This document shows positions 25,448 to 33,417 of a stretch of 42,502 bases of DNA, one piece after another. The notes beneath the pieces are model-generated. The model was not told the DNA's origin. It ran no database searches and saw only the letters and a program-made list of their open reading frames with translations. The number at the start of each line of letters is the position of its first letter. Within the stretch, counting starts at the first letter, position 1. The stretch is from assembly GCF_005405885.1 (NCBI RefSeq), contig NZ_BJFL01000037.1:1-42502 (forward strand). The letters run 5' to 3'. The translations under genes were made by a program, and so were the position numbers. This DNA is from Gandjariella thermophila. GTDB lineage: Bacteria > Actinomycetota > Actinomycetes > Mycobacteriales > Pseudonocardiaceae.

Positions 25448-26017
25448 ATGCTCGTGCGAAGTGGACTCGTCTCCGACCAGGCCGCCAAGGCCGAACTCGC
25501 CCGGCTGGTCACCGAGCTGTGCGTGGTGCGCGGCCGCGTGGTGCTGTCCTCCGGCCGCGAGGCCGACTACTACGTCGACCTGCGCAGGGCCACGCTGCAC
25601 CACGCCGCGGCGCCGCTGATCGGCCGGCTGCTGCGGCAGCTCACCGCCGACTGGGACTACGCCGCGGTCGGCGGGCTCACCCTCGGCGCCGACCCGGTCG
25701 CCTGCGCGATGATGCACGCCGCCGCGGCGAACGGCGAGGTGCTCGACGCGTTCGTGGTGCGCAAGGCGGCCAAGGAGCACGGCCTGCAGCGCCGTATCGA
25801 GGGCATCGAGGTCGGCGGGCAGCGGGTACTCGTGGTGGAGGACACCTCCACCACCGGAGGGAGCGTGCTCACCGCGGTGGACGCGCTCACCGAGGCGGGT
25901 GCCAGCGTCGTCGGGGTGGCCACCGTCGTCGACCGCGACACCGGTGCGCGGGAGGCCATCCAGGAGCGTGGCCTGCCCTACCGGTACCTGCTGGGCAAGG
26001 CCGACCTGGGTCTGTGA
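25448..26017 (+). CDS. pyrE: Orotate phosphoribosyltransferase
   Basis: The product is 189 residues from ATG 25448, preceded by GAGAGG at six bases. The phosphoribosyl-diphosphate binding motif RVLVVEDTSTTGGSVLTAVD is clear, with the catalytic loop VVRKAAKEHGLQRRIEG holding the conserved lysines, and VVLSSGREADYYVDLRRATL at the N-terminus binding orotate. It converts orotate and PRPP to OMP in pyrimidine synthesis. Length and motifs fit the actinobacterial enzyme. The gene follows the Rv0383c-like gene by about 50 bp and precedes a DUF2784 gene. GTG 25436 would add four residues without support. Confidence 0.97.
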   Translation: MLVRSGLVSDQAAKAELARLVTELCVVRGRVVLSSGREADYYVDLRRATLHHAAAPLIGRLLRQLTADWDYAAVGGLTLGADPVACAMMHAAAANGEVLDAFVVRKAAKEHGLQRRIEGIEVGGQRVLVVEDTSTTGGSVLTAVDALTEAGASVVGVATVVDRDTGAREAIQERGLPYRYLLGKADLGL

Positions 26018-26107
26018 GCGCCGCGGCGGCGGCCCTTCCTCCGGGGTGCGGGAAATTGGCCGGCCAACTGTCAGTGGACCGTTCTACCCTTGAGCGGGGA
26101 GGTCGCC

Positions 26108-26563
26108 ATGGCGATCCAGGTGCTCATCGGGGCCACGGTTCTCGTGCACTTCGCGGTGCTCGTGTTCCTGCTGCTCGGTGGTTTCCTCGCCTGGCGGTGG
26201 GGATGGGTCATCATTCCGCACGTGCTGATGGCTGGCTGGGCCGCGCTGATCGTGACCGCGCCCGTCACCTGCCCGCTGACCGCGCTGGAGAACTTCCTCC
26301 GCGCCAGGGCCGGGGAGTCGCCGCTGGAGGGCGGGTTCATCGACACCTACGTCACCGGGGTGCTGTATCCGACCCAGGACGTGGCGCTGGTCCGCTGGCT
26401 GGTCGCGCTGGTGGTGATCATCTCGTGGGTCGGCGCGTTCGTCAGGTGGCTACACGCCTCGGGCGAGGTGCGGCACCCGAGGTGGCTACCGTGCGCCTAC
26501 TCGCTCAAGGTAAGGCACCATGACCGCGGAACTGGGTCCCACCGAGTGGGCTTTGGCGGGTGA
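26108..26563 (+). CDS. DUF2784 membrane protein
   Basis: The product is about 151 residues from ATG 26108, preceded by GGGGAGG at five bases. It has three to four membrane helices: IGATVLVHFAVLVFLLLGGF, IIPHVLMAGWAALIVTAPVT and WLVALVVIISWVGAFVRWL. The cysteine in TCPLTALENFLR and the segment GGFIDTYVTGVLYP are typical of DUF2784 proteins. Function unknown. A TACCCT -10-like element lies at about 26085-26090. The last 14 residues overlap the start of the next gene by 44 bp, so the true stop of the ancestral gene may have been earlier; the tail (HHDRGTGSHRVGFGG) does not look conserved. Confidence 0.8.
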   Translation: MAIQVLIGATVLVHFAVLVFLLLGGFLAWRWGWVIIPHVLMAGWAALIVTAPVTCPLTALENFLRARAGESPLEGGFIDTYVTGVLYPTQDVALVRWLVALVVIISWVGAFVRWLHASGEVRHPRWLPCAYSLKVRHHDRGTGSHRVGFGG

Positions 26564-27170
26564 GGTCGGCGTCGGGCCGTGGCCCGGTGACTGGCCCGAC
26601 GACCCGCGCTACGACCCGGAACTGCTGGCCCACGGCGACCGGCGCAACGTGGTCGACCGCTACCGGTACTGGCGCCGCGAGGCGGTGGTCGCCGATCTGG
26701 ACACTCGGCGGCACCCGTTCCACGTCGCGATCGAGAACCTCCAGCACGACCACAACATCGGCACCGTGGTGCGCACCGCGAACGCGTTCGCCGCGCGCGC
26801 CGTGCACATCGTCGGCCGCCGGCGGTGGAACCGGCGGGGCGCCATGGTTACCGACCGCTACCAGCACGTCTGCCACCATCCGGACGTCGCGTCGCTGGCC
26901 GCGTTCGCGGCGGCCGAGGGGCTGACCGTGGTCGCCGTGGACAACACCCCCGGGTCGGTGCGGCTGGAGACCGCCGCACTGCCCCGGCAGTGCCTGTTCC
27001 TGTTCGGCCAGGAGGGTCCGGGGCTGACCGAGGCCGCCCGGGAGGCCGCCACGCTGGTCGTCTCGATCGCGCAGTTCGGCTCCACCCGGTCGATCAACGC
27101 CGGGGTGGCCGCCGGGATCGCCATGCACGCCTGGATCCGGCAGCACGCCGACCTGTCCAGGGCCTGGTGA
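26520..27170 (+). CDS. TrmH/SpoU-family RNA 2'-O-methyltransferase (Rv0380c-like)
   Basis: The 216-residue protein carries the three SPOUT motifs: motif 1 NIGTVVRTANAFAARAVHIV, motif 2 CLFLFGQEGPGLTEAAREAA and motif 3 VVSIAQFGSTRSINAGVAAG with IAMHAW. These form the trefoil knot that binds S-adenosylmethionine; the Arg of motif 1 and Asn of motif 3 are catalytic in the family. The target (tRNA or rRNA ribose) cannot be told from sequence. It starts inside the end of the DUF2784 gene, so translation is probably coupled. The genomic place agrees with M. tuberculosis Rv0380c. Confidence 0.93.
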   Translation: MTAELGPTEWALAGEVGVGPWPGDWPDDPRYDPELLAHGDRRNVVDRYRYWRREAVVADLDTRRHPFHVAIENLQHDHNIGTVVRTANAFAARAVHIVGRRRWNRRGAMVTDRYQHVCHHPDVASLAAFAAAEGLTVVAVDNTPGSVRLETAALPRQCLFLFGQEGPGLTEAAREAATLVVSIAQFGSTRSINAGVAAGIAMHAWIRQHADLSRAW

Positions 27171-27231
27171 GCGCCGCCGAACGGCGCGAACTCGCGGAAA
27201 CGACGTACCGCGAGGGGTCCATGCTGGGGAC

Positions 27232-28362
27232 ATGGAGGCGCATCGCGACGCCGCGTCCTTCGCGTCCATGGCCGGGGTGGCCGAGCGGGCCGTGGAGGCC
27301 CGGCACCTGCGGCGGCTGTGGGGCATCCCGGCCACGCTGCTCGGCGTGTCCGCGTGGCCCGCGACGCCCGTGCACCGGCTGCACCTGCCGTGGAACTACT
27401 GGTGGCAGGCGCACCTGCTGGACTGCCTGGTCGACGCGCAGGTACGCGAGCCGACCGCGGCGCGGCGGCGGGCGATCGCCGCGCTGATCCGGGGCATCCG
27501 GCTGCGCAACGTCGCCGGCTGGCTCAACGACTACTACGACGACGTGGCATGGCTGGGCCTGGCACTGCTGCGCGCCGCCAAGGAGGTCGGCGTGCGCCGT
27601 CCAGAGGCCATCGACGCGATCGCCGCGCGGCTGCGCTCGGGCTGGACCGAGCACACCGGCGGCGGCATCTGGTGGCGCCGCGGTGACGACTTCAAGAACG
27701 TCCCGGCCAACGGCCCGGCCGCGATCCTGCTCGCCAGGTTGGCCCTGGACTCGGGCGACCCCGGCGACCTCCGTCGCGCCGCGTCCACAGTGGACTGGAT
27801 CGAGCAGCGGCTGGTCGACCCGGACACCGGGCTGCTCTGGGACGGCGTGCACGCCAACCCGGACGGCAGCGTGCGCGCGCTGGAGCGGGCGCACTACACC
27901 TACTGCCAGGGCGTGCACGTCGGCGCCTGCCTGGAACTCGCGCACGCCGGGGACGCCGACCGGTGGCTGGGCCGCGCGGAGCGGACCATCCGCGCGGTCG
28001 CCACGCACCTGGCCACCAACGGCGTGCTCCGCGGCCACGGCGGCGGGGACGGCGGGCTGTTCACCGGCATCCTGGCCAGGTATCTGGCCCGCGCCGCGGT
28101 GCTGCTGCCCCGGCTGCGCCGGGACCGGGACACCGCGGCCACCGCGGAACTGGCCGCCGACCTGGTGCGCGCATCGGCCACCGCCGCGTGGCGCAACCGC
28201 ACCGTCGCGCCCGGCGGGCCGCTGTTCGGTTCGGACTGGTCCCGGCCGGCCACGGAACCCCGCCGGCGCACCCCGGAACGCGACCTCTCCGTGCAGCTCG
28301 GCGCCTGGATGACCCTGGAAGCCGCGGCCACGCTGTCCCCTATTCGGCATTCAGCGGGCTGA
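27232..28362 (+). CDS. Glycoside hydrolase family 76-like protein
   Basis: The 376-residue protein is predicted all-helical as an (alpha/alpha)6 barrel. NDYYDDVAWLGLALLRAAKE carries the paired Asp residues that are catalytic in GH76 alpha-1,6-mannanases, and NYWWQAHLLDCLVD, GGGIWWRR..., NGPAAILLARLAL and YTYCQGVHVGACLELA are further family-like blocks. There is no signal peptide, so it should be cytoplasmic. The substrate may be mannan-type glycans of the actinobacterial envelope (inference). The start is uncertain because the ribosome-binding site is poor; ATG 27268 is an alternative. The stop codon and last four codons (HSAG) lie inside a long inverted repeat that also serves as terminator. 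Confidence 0.75.
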   Translation: MEAHRDAASFASMAGVAERAVEARHLRRLWGIPATLLGVSAWPATPVHRLHLPWNYWWQAHLLDCLVDAQVREPTAARRRAIAALIRGIRLRNVAGWLNDYYDDVAWLGLALLRAAKEVGVRRPEAIDAIAARLRSGWTEHTGGGIWWRRGDDFKNVPANGPAAILLARLALDSGDPGDLRRAASTVDWIEQRLVDPDTGLLWDGVHANPDGSVRALERAHYTYCQGVHVGACLELAHAGDADRWLGRAERTIRAVATHLATNGVLRGHGGGDGGLFTGILARYLARAAVLLPRLRRDRDTAATAELAADLVRASATAAWRNRTVAPGGPLFGSDWSRPATEPRRRTPERDLSVQLGAWMTLEAAATLSPIRHSAG

Positions 28363-28409
28363 ACGGGGGTTTCTGGGACGCTCAAACCTCCGTTCAGCCC
28401 GCTGAATGC
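28347..28409. terminator. Large inverted repeat / bidirectional terminator with nested palindromes
   Basis: Arms 28347-28366 and 28390-28409 are exact 20-bp inverse complements; GGGTTT and AAACCT extend the pairing into the loop. Each arm also contains TTCAGC-GG-GCTGAA (or its complement), a near palindrome by itself. The repeat lies between convergent genes and covers the stop of the GH76-like gene. Confidence 0.85.
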
Positions 28410-28424
28410 GTTTGGGGCGAACAC

Positions 28425-29435
28425 TCAGGAATCCGCGGCGCAGCCGCACGAGCTGCGGTGCACGAACGTGGCCGGCAGCCGGACGGTGCGCGGCGGGTGG
28501 GCCGGGTTGGCGATCCGGGTGAGCAGCATCCGCACCGCCGTGCGGCCGATGTCGCCGATCGGCTGCGCGGCGGTGGTCAGCGGCGGCTCGGTCAGCTCGG
28601 CCCACTCCACCTCGTCGTAGCCGACCACCGCCAGGTCGCGGCCCACCCGCAGGCCGCGCTCCCGTGCCCCGTGCAGCACGCCGACCATCATGTTGTTGTT
28701 CGCGGCGACCACGGCGGTCGGCGCCTCCGGCAGGTCCAGCAGCCGGTGCAGGGCGCGCACCGCCGGCTGCACCGCCGACTCGCCGGGGACAACCAGCGCG
28801 GGGTCCCACGGCAACCCGGCCTGGCGCAGCGCCAGCCGGTAGCCCTGCACCCGCTCGGCCGAGGTGGACAGCCCGGAGGCGCCGCTGACCAGCCCGATCC
28901 TGCGGTGCCCGAGCTGCGCGAGGTGGCCCACCAGGGTCGCGGTGGCCTGCACGTTCTCCGGGCCGACCTGGTCGATCCCGCCCGCCTCGACCATCCGGTC
29001 CACCAGCACCGTGGGCATGCCGAGCTGGCGCAGTTCGGGCAGCACCGCCCCGGCCGCGCCGGAAGACGGGGTGAGCAGCAGCCCGTCCACCCGCCGGGAG
29101 CGGAGCGCGCGCACCGCGGCCTGCTCGCTGTCCGCCTCGTCGCGGGTGTCCACCAGCAGCAGCGTGTACCCGGCGTGGGTGGCCTCCCGCTCGATGGCCT
29201 GGATCAGTTCGGCGAAGTACGGGTTGGCGACCAGCGAGATGGCCACCCCCAGGGATCGGGTGCCGCCGGTGACCAGCGAGCGGGCGATCGCGTCCCCGGT
29301 GTAGCCGGTCTGCTCGATCGCGGCGAGCACCCGTGCCTTGGTCTCCGGCGCGACCGGCCGCGTGCCGTTGATGACGTGCGAGACCGTGGTGATGGAGACG
29401 CCCGCCAGCCTGGCGACGTCCCGCATCGTGACCAC
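28425..29435 (-). CDS. LacI-family regulator of the sugar ABC operon
   Basis: From GTG at 29435, with GAGGAGG five bases before it, the product is 336 residues. The N-terminal HTH and hinge read MRDVARLAGVSITTVSHVIN and GTRPVAPETKARVLAAIEQT. The effector domain is of the periplasmic-binding-protein type (SLGVAISLVANPYFAELIQA ... VVAANNNMMVGVLHGARERG ... DLAVVGYDEVEWAEL). The C-terminus ends FVHRSSCGCAADS. It is divergently transcribed from a ribose/fructose-type ABC operon, with a perfect CGTTTGCGCAAACG palindrome between them, so it most likely represses that operon and itself until the sugar binds. Upstream in-frame codons reach 29615 but have no ribosome-binding site and cross the operator. 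Confidence 0.93.
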   Translation of the reverse strand: MVTMRDVARLAGVSITTVSHVINGTRPVAPETKARVLAAIEQTGYTGDAIARSLVTGGTRSLGVAISLVANPYFAELIQAIEREATHAGYTLLLVDTRDEADSEQAAVRALRSRRVDGLLLTPSSGAAGAVLPELRQLGMPTVLVDRMVEAGGIDQVGPENVQATATLVGHLAQLGHRRIGLVSGASGLSTSAERVQGYRLALRQAGLPWDPALVVPGESAVQPAVRALHRLLDLPEAPTAVVAANNNMMVGVLHGARERGLRVGRDLAVVGYDEVEWAELTEPPLTTAAQPIGDIGRTAVRMLLTRIANPAHPPRTVRLPATFVHRSSCGCAADS

Positions 29436-29506
29436 GGCGACCTCCTCGACGCGTCCGGACCGACAGTGTGCCGCATGACCGCCACCTTGATCGAACAAGC
29501 CGCAAT

Positions 29507-29520
29507 CGTTTGCGCAAACG
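29507..29520. promoter_or_regulatory. LacI-type operator
   Basis: CGTTTGCGCAAACG is a perfect 14-bp palindrome with the central CG of LacI-family sites. It lies just upstream of the -35 (TTGCGG, 29522-29527) and -10 (TAACGT, 29546-29551) of the ABC operon and 70 bp from the start of the divergent lacI-type gene, so one site can serve both directions. Confidence 0.75.
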
Positions 29521-29521
29521 C

Positions 29522-29551
29522 TTGCGGCGCCACCATACACCGATCTAACGT
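29522..29551 (+). promoter_or_regulatory. Promoter of the sugar ABC operon
   Basis: TTGCGG (29522-29527) and TAACGT (29546-29551) are spaced 18 bp, 63 bp before the ATG of the binding-protein gene. The operator abuts the -35. Confidence 0.5.
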
Positions 29552-29614
29552 CCCCGCACCGTTCACGACCCGGCCGGGGGCCGTCGGGCGGAAGTCGGGA
29601 AACAAGGAGGAGCA

Positions 29615-30646
29615 ATGGGACGACGCGGTCATGTCGGGCTGGCCGCTCGCGGGCTCGCCGTCGCCGCGGCGGGAGCGCTGGCGCTTGCCGCGGCCGGATG
29701 CACCAGCCAGAAGGTTGGCGGGTCGGACACCGCCGGAGGCGGTGGCGGGAAGATCAAGATCGGGCTGGTGACCAAGACCGACAGCAACCCGTACTTCGTC
29801 GCGCTGCGCGAGTCCGCCAAGGCCGAGGCGGACAAGCAGGGCGCCGAACTGATCGCGCTGGCCGGCAAGTTCGACGGCGACAACGACGGTCAGGTGACCG
29901 CGCTGGAGAACCTGATCCAGCAGGGCGCGAAGGCGATCATGGTGACGCCGAGCAACTCCACCGGCGTGATCAACGCCATCAAGCAGGCCAGGGACCGGGG
30001 CATCCTGGTCATCGCGCTGGACACCGCGACGGACCCGGAGAACGCCGTCGACGCGACCATCGCCACCGACAACGTGGAGGCCGGCCGGCTGCAGGGCCAG
30101 TACGTCAGGGCCGCGCTCGCCGGCAAGGATCCGCACCTGATCATGCTGGACGGCACACCCGGCTCCACCGTGTCCGAGCAGCGGCACAACGGCTTCCTGC
30201 AGGGCATCGGCCTGCCCGCGGGCGACCCGCGCATTCTCGGCGCCGAGCCCACCAACGGCGAGCAGAACAAGGCGCAGCAGGCCACCGAGAACCTGTTGCA
30301 GCGCAACAGCGAGGTCAACGCCGTCTACAACCTCAACGAGCCGGCGGCCCGGGGCGCCTACGCCGCGTTGCAGGGCAAGGGGCTCGCCGGTCAGGTGGTG
30401 ATCGGCGCGATCGACGGCGGCTGCCAGGGTGTGCAGGACGTCAAGGATGGCAAGACGGCGGTCACCGTCATGCAGTTCCCCAAGAAGATGGCCGCCACCG
30501 GCGTCGACGACGCGGTCGAGTTCGCCAAGACGGGCAAGAAGCCCAGCGGGTTCACCAACACCGGCGCCATGGTGATCACGGACCGGCCGATGCCGGGTAT
30601 CGACAGCAAGGACACGGCATGGGGACTGCAGAACTGCTGGGGCTGA
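29615..30646 (+). CDS. Sugar ABC transporter substrate-binding lipoprotein (FrcB/RbsB type)
   Basis: The 343-residue lipoprotein has a basic N-terminus (GRRGHVGLAARG), a hydrophobic core and lipobox LAAAGC with Cys29, then a Gly-rich linker. The mature part is a two-lobed sugar-binding fold: KIKIGLVTKTDSNPYFVALR, VTPSNSTGVINAIKQARDRG, VIALDTATDP, TIATDNVEAGRLQGQYV and LDGTPGSTVSEQRHNGFLQG. This pattern is shared with ribose- and fructose-binding proteins of the RbsB/FrcB group. The order B-C-A followed by kinases resembles frcBCAK of Sinorhizobium, so fructose is a reasonable guess, not proven. AAGGAGGAG precedes the ATG. Confidence 0.93.
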   Translation: MGRRGHVGLAARGLAVAAAGALALAAAGCTSQKVGGSDTAGGGGGKIKIGLVTKTDSNPYFVALRESAKAEADKQGAELIALAGKFDGDNDGQVTALENLIQQGAKAIMVTPSNSTGVINAIKQARDRGILVIALDTATDPENAVDATIATDNVEAGRLQGQYVRAALAGKDPHLIMLDGTPGSTVSEQRHNGFLQGIGLPAGDPRILGAEPTNGEQNKAQQATENLLQRNSEVNAVYNLNEPAARGAYAALQGKGLAGQVVIGAIDGGCQGVQDVKDGKTAVTVMQFPKKMAATGVDDAVEFAKTGKKPSGFTNTGAMVITDRPMPGIDSKDTAWGLQNCWG

Positions 30647-30710
30647 CCACACCGCTCGGGCGCCGGGAGAACCGCCGGCCGGCGCCCGGACGGGGTGATC
30701 GGAGGTGGCG

Positions 30711-31691
30711 ATGACCACGGCCGCGGAGCGCAAGCCGAGCGTCGGCGAGTTCATCCTGCGCACCCGCGCGGTGGGCCCGGCGCTGGCGCTGGTCGTCGCG
30801 GTGGCGCTGTTCTCGCTGACCACCAGAACGTTCCTCAACGCGGACAACCTGTCCCTGGTGGTGCAGCAGTCGCTGGTGGTCGGCACGCTGGCGCTCGGTC
30901 AGACGCTGGTGATCCTCACCAACGGCATCGACCTGGCGAACGCGTCGATCGCCGTGCTGGCCACGCTGATCATGGCGAAGATGGCGCTCGGGGGCGGCTC
31001 CGCGCCGGTCGCCCTGGTGTTCGGCATCGTCGTGGCGGTCGCCATCGGGGCGATCAGCGGCGGCGTGGTGACCGGGCTGCGGCTGCCGCCGTTCATCGTC
31101 ACGCTGGGCATGTTCACCATCGTCACCGCGGCGGCCCGGATCTACGCCTCCGGGCAGAGCTACCCGGTGAGCGATCCGCTGCTGGGCTGGCTGGGCAACC
31201 GGCAGTACCTGTTCGGCCGGATCGAGGTCACCTACGGCATGGGCCTGGCGCTGGCCATGTTCCTGGTGGCCTGGTACGCGCTGACCAAGACGGCGTGGGG
31301 CCGGCACGTCTACGCGGTCGGCAACGACCCGGAGGCGGCCCGGCTGTCCGGCATCCACGTGCGGCGCACCGTGCTCAGCGTCTACGTGGTGGCCGGCCTG
31401 GTGTACGGGGTGGCGGCGTGGCAGGCGCTCGGCCGGGTACCCAACGCCGACCCGAACGCTTACCAGCTCGGCAACCTGGACTCGATCACCGCGGTGGTAC
31501 TCGGCGGTACCAGCCTGTTCGGCGGCCGGGGCAGCGTGCTGGGCACCCTGGTCGGCGCGCTGATCGTCGCGGTGCTCCGGTCCGGGCTCACCCAGGCCGG
31601 TATCGACAGCCTCTACCAGGACGTGGCCACCGGCATTCTGGTGATCGTTGCGGTCGCGGTGGACCGCTTCGCCCGCGGGAGGCAGGCATGA
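30711..31691 (+). CDS. Sugar ABC transporter permease (FrcC/RbsC type)
   Basis: From ATG 30711 (GGAGG five bases before it; GTG 30705 overlaps that site) the product is 326 residues with eight to ten membrane helices. QTLVILTNGIDLANASIAVL is the conserved ribose-permease signature, followed by LPPFIVTLGMFTIVTAAARI, GRHVYAVGNDPEAARLSGIH and ITAVVLGGTSLFGGRGSVLG, the coupling loop and C-terminal motif of this family. It forms the homodimeric channel for the binding protein upstream and the ATPase downstream. Its stop overlaps the ATPase start as ATGA. Confidence 0.95.
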   Translation: MTTAAERKPSVGEFILRTRAVGPALALVVAVALFSLTTRTFLNADNLSLVVQQSLVVGTLALGQTLVILTNGIDLANASIAVLATLIMAKMALGGGSAPVALVFGIVVAVAIGAISGGVVTGLRLPPFIVTLGMFTIVTAAARIYASGQSYPVSDPLLGWLGNRQYLFGRIEVTYGMGLALAMFLVAWYALTKTAWGRHVYAVGNDPEAARLSGIHVRRTVLSVYVVAGLVYGVAAWQALGRVPNADPNAYQLGNLDSITAVVLGGTSLFGGRGSVLGTLVGALIVAVLRSGLTQAGIDSLYQDVATGILVIVAVAVDRFARGRQA

Positions 31692-32503
31692 CCGAGACGC
31701 CGGTGCTGGCGGCCAGGGGGTTGGTCAAGCGGTACGGCCGGGTGACGGCGATGGACGGGGCGGACTTCGAGTTGCTGCCCGGCGAGATCCTCGCCGTGGT
31801 CGGCGACAACGGGGCCGGCAAGTCCACGCTGATCAAGGCGCTGTCCGGCGCGGTGATCCCGGACGGGGGCCAGATCCTCGTGGACGGCGAGCCGGTGCGG
31901 TTCCACGGCCCGCTGGACGCCCGGCGGCACGGCATCGAGACCGTCTACCAGACCCTCGCCCTGGCCGACGCGCAGGACATCGCCGCGAACCTGTTCCTGG
32001 GCCGGGAACGCCGGCGCGGCGGGCTGCTCGGCCGGGTGTTCCGGCTGCTGGACAGCAGGGGTATGCGGGCCGAGGCCGAGCGGGTGCTCGACGAGCTGGG
32101 CATCGGCATCAGGTCGATGCAGCAGCCGGTGGAGACGCTCTCCGGCGGGCAGCGGCAGGCGGTGGCGGTGGCCAGGGCGGCGGCCTTCGGTACCCGTGTG
32201 GTGATCATGGATGAGCCGACCGCCGCGCTCGGTGTCGCCGAGTCGGCCAAGGTGCTGGACCTGATCCGGCGGATCCGAGACCGCGGCCTGCCGGTCGTGC
32301 TGATCAGTCACAACATGCCGCAGGTGTTCGACATCGCGGACCGCATCCACGTGCACCGGCTGGGCCGGCGGGTGGCCGTGGCGTCGCCGCGCACGCACAC
32401 CATGAACGAGGTGGTCGGGCTGCTCACCGGCGCGCTGCGGATGGCCGAGGACGGCACGGTCGAGGAGGCGCGGCCCACGGTGCCCGCGGGGACCCCGGAA
32501 TGA
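31688..32503 (+). CDS. Sugar ABC transporter ATP-binding protein (FrcA type)
   Basis: The 271-residue protein has one nucleotide-binding domain, unlike the double-domain RbsA. Walker A GDNGAGKST is at about residues 40-48; the Q-loop VYQTLALADAQDIAANLFLG, signature LSGGQRQAVAVARA, Walker B RVVIMDEPTAAL and switch His in LISHNMPQVF are all intact. The single-domain form pairs with FrcB/FrcC-like components. It overlaps the permease (ATGA at 31688) and the next gene (ATGA at 32500), so expression is coupled. The ~25-residue C-terminal extension (EDGTVEEARPTVPAG) is polar. Confidence 0.95.
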   Translation: MTETPVLAARGLVKRYGRVTAMDGADFELLPGEILAVVGDNGAGKSTLIKALSGAVIPDGGQILVDGEPVRFHGPLDARRHGIETVYQTLALADAQDIAANLFLGRERRRGGLLGRVFRLLDSRGMRAEAERVLDELGIGIRSMQQPVETLSGGQRQAVAVARAAAFGTRVVIMDEPTAALGVAESAKVLDLIRRIRDRGLPVVLISHNMPQVFDIADRIHVHRLGRRVAVASPRTHTMNEVVGLLTGALRMAEDGTVEEARPTVPAGTPE

Positions 32504-33417
32504 CCGCCGCGCCCGCCGTCCTGCTGGCCGGGCTGTGCACCGTCGACCTGATCCAGCGGGTGGATGAACTGCCGGCGGCCGGCGAGAAGGTGCAGTCCCG
32601 CGCCGTCTCGCTGGTCGCCGGTGGGCCCGCCGCCAACGCCGCGGTCGCGGTGGCCGCGGTCGGCGGCCGGCCCACCCTGGTCACCGCGCTCGGGGGGCAC
32701 CCGCTGGCCGCGCTCGCCCGCGCCGAGTTGGAGGCGTTCGGGGTGGTCGTGGTCGACGTGCTGCCGGAGCGGGCGGAACCGCCCACGGTGAGCGCCGCCG
32801 TGGTGCGGGAGCGGGATGGCGAGCGCACCGTCGTGTCGCACAACGCCGCCGGCATGCCGGTGGACGTGACCTTCGGCGACGCCTACTGGGCGCAGGCCGT
32901 CGCCTCGGTGGGCGCGGTCCTGGTGGACGGCCACCACCCGGCGCTCGCGCTGGCCGTGGTCAGGGCCGCCCGCGGCACCGGCGTCCCGGTGGTGCTGGAC
33001 GCCGGGAGCTGGAAACCGGTGCTGGAGAACCTGTTGCCGCTGGTCGACGTGTGCGCATGCGCGGCGTCGTTCCGGCTGCCCGGCCATCCGGGCGCCGAGG
33101 CCACCGAGCGTGCCCTGCATGACCTCGGCGTCCCCGTGGTGACCAGGACCGGCGGCCCCCGCCCGGTGCGCTGGTCGCACGCGCTGCGCGCGGAGTGCGG
33201 GGAGGTCGCCGTGCCCGCGGTGGCGGCGCGGGACACACTGGGCGCGGGGGACGTCTGGCACGGGGTGCTGGCCTACGGGGTGGCCTGCCTCGGTCGGGTG
33301 CCCGCGGCCGCCGAGTTGCCCTCGCTGATCCGGTCCGCCAACGACGTGGCCGCGCTGCGGGTGCGGCATGCCGGCCCGCGGGCGTGGATCGGGCCGATGC
33401 GAGGGAGGGCGGAGTGA
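32500..33417 (+). CDS. PfkB-family carbohydrate kinase
   Basis: The 305-residue sugar kinase has the PfkB/ribokinase fold: N-terminal VLLAGLCTVDLIQRVDELPA, signature 1 region with GGPAANAAVAVAAVGGRPTL, and signature 2 VAARDTLGAGDVWHGVLAYG, whose GAGD forms the anion hole with the catalytic Asp. It likely phosphorylates the imported sugar in the cytoplasm. The ATGA overlap with the ATPase gene and GTGA overlap with the next kinase place it inside the transport operon. Which of the two kinases acts first is not evident. Confidence 0.9.
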   Translation: MTAAPAVLLAGLCTVDLIQRVDELPAAGEKVQSRAVSLVAGGPAANAAVAVAAVGGRPTLVTALGGHPLAALARAELEAFGVVVVDVLPERAEPPTVSAAVVRERDGERTVVSHNAAGMPVDVTFGDAYWAQAVASVGAVLVDGHHPALALAVVRAARGTGVPVVLDAGSWKPVLENLLPLVDVCACAASFRLPGHPGAEATERALHDLGVPVVTRTGGPRPVRWSHALRAECGEVAVPAVAARDTLGAGDVWHGVLAYGVACLGRVPAAAELPSLIRSANDVAALRVRHAGPRAWIGPMRGRAE

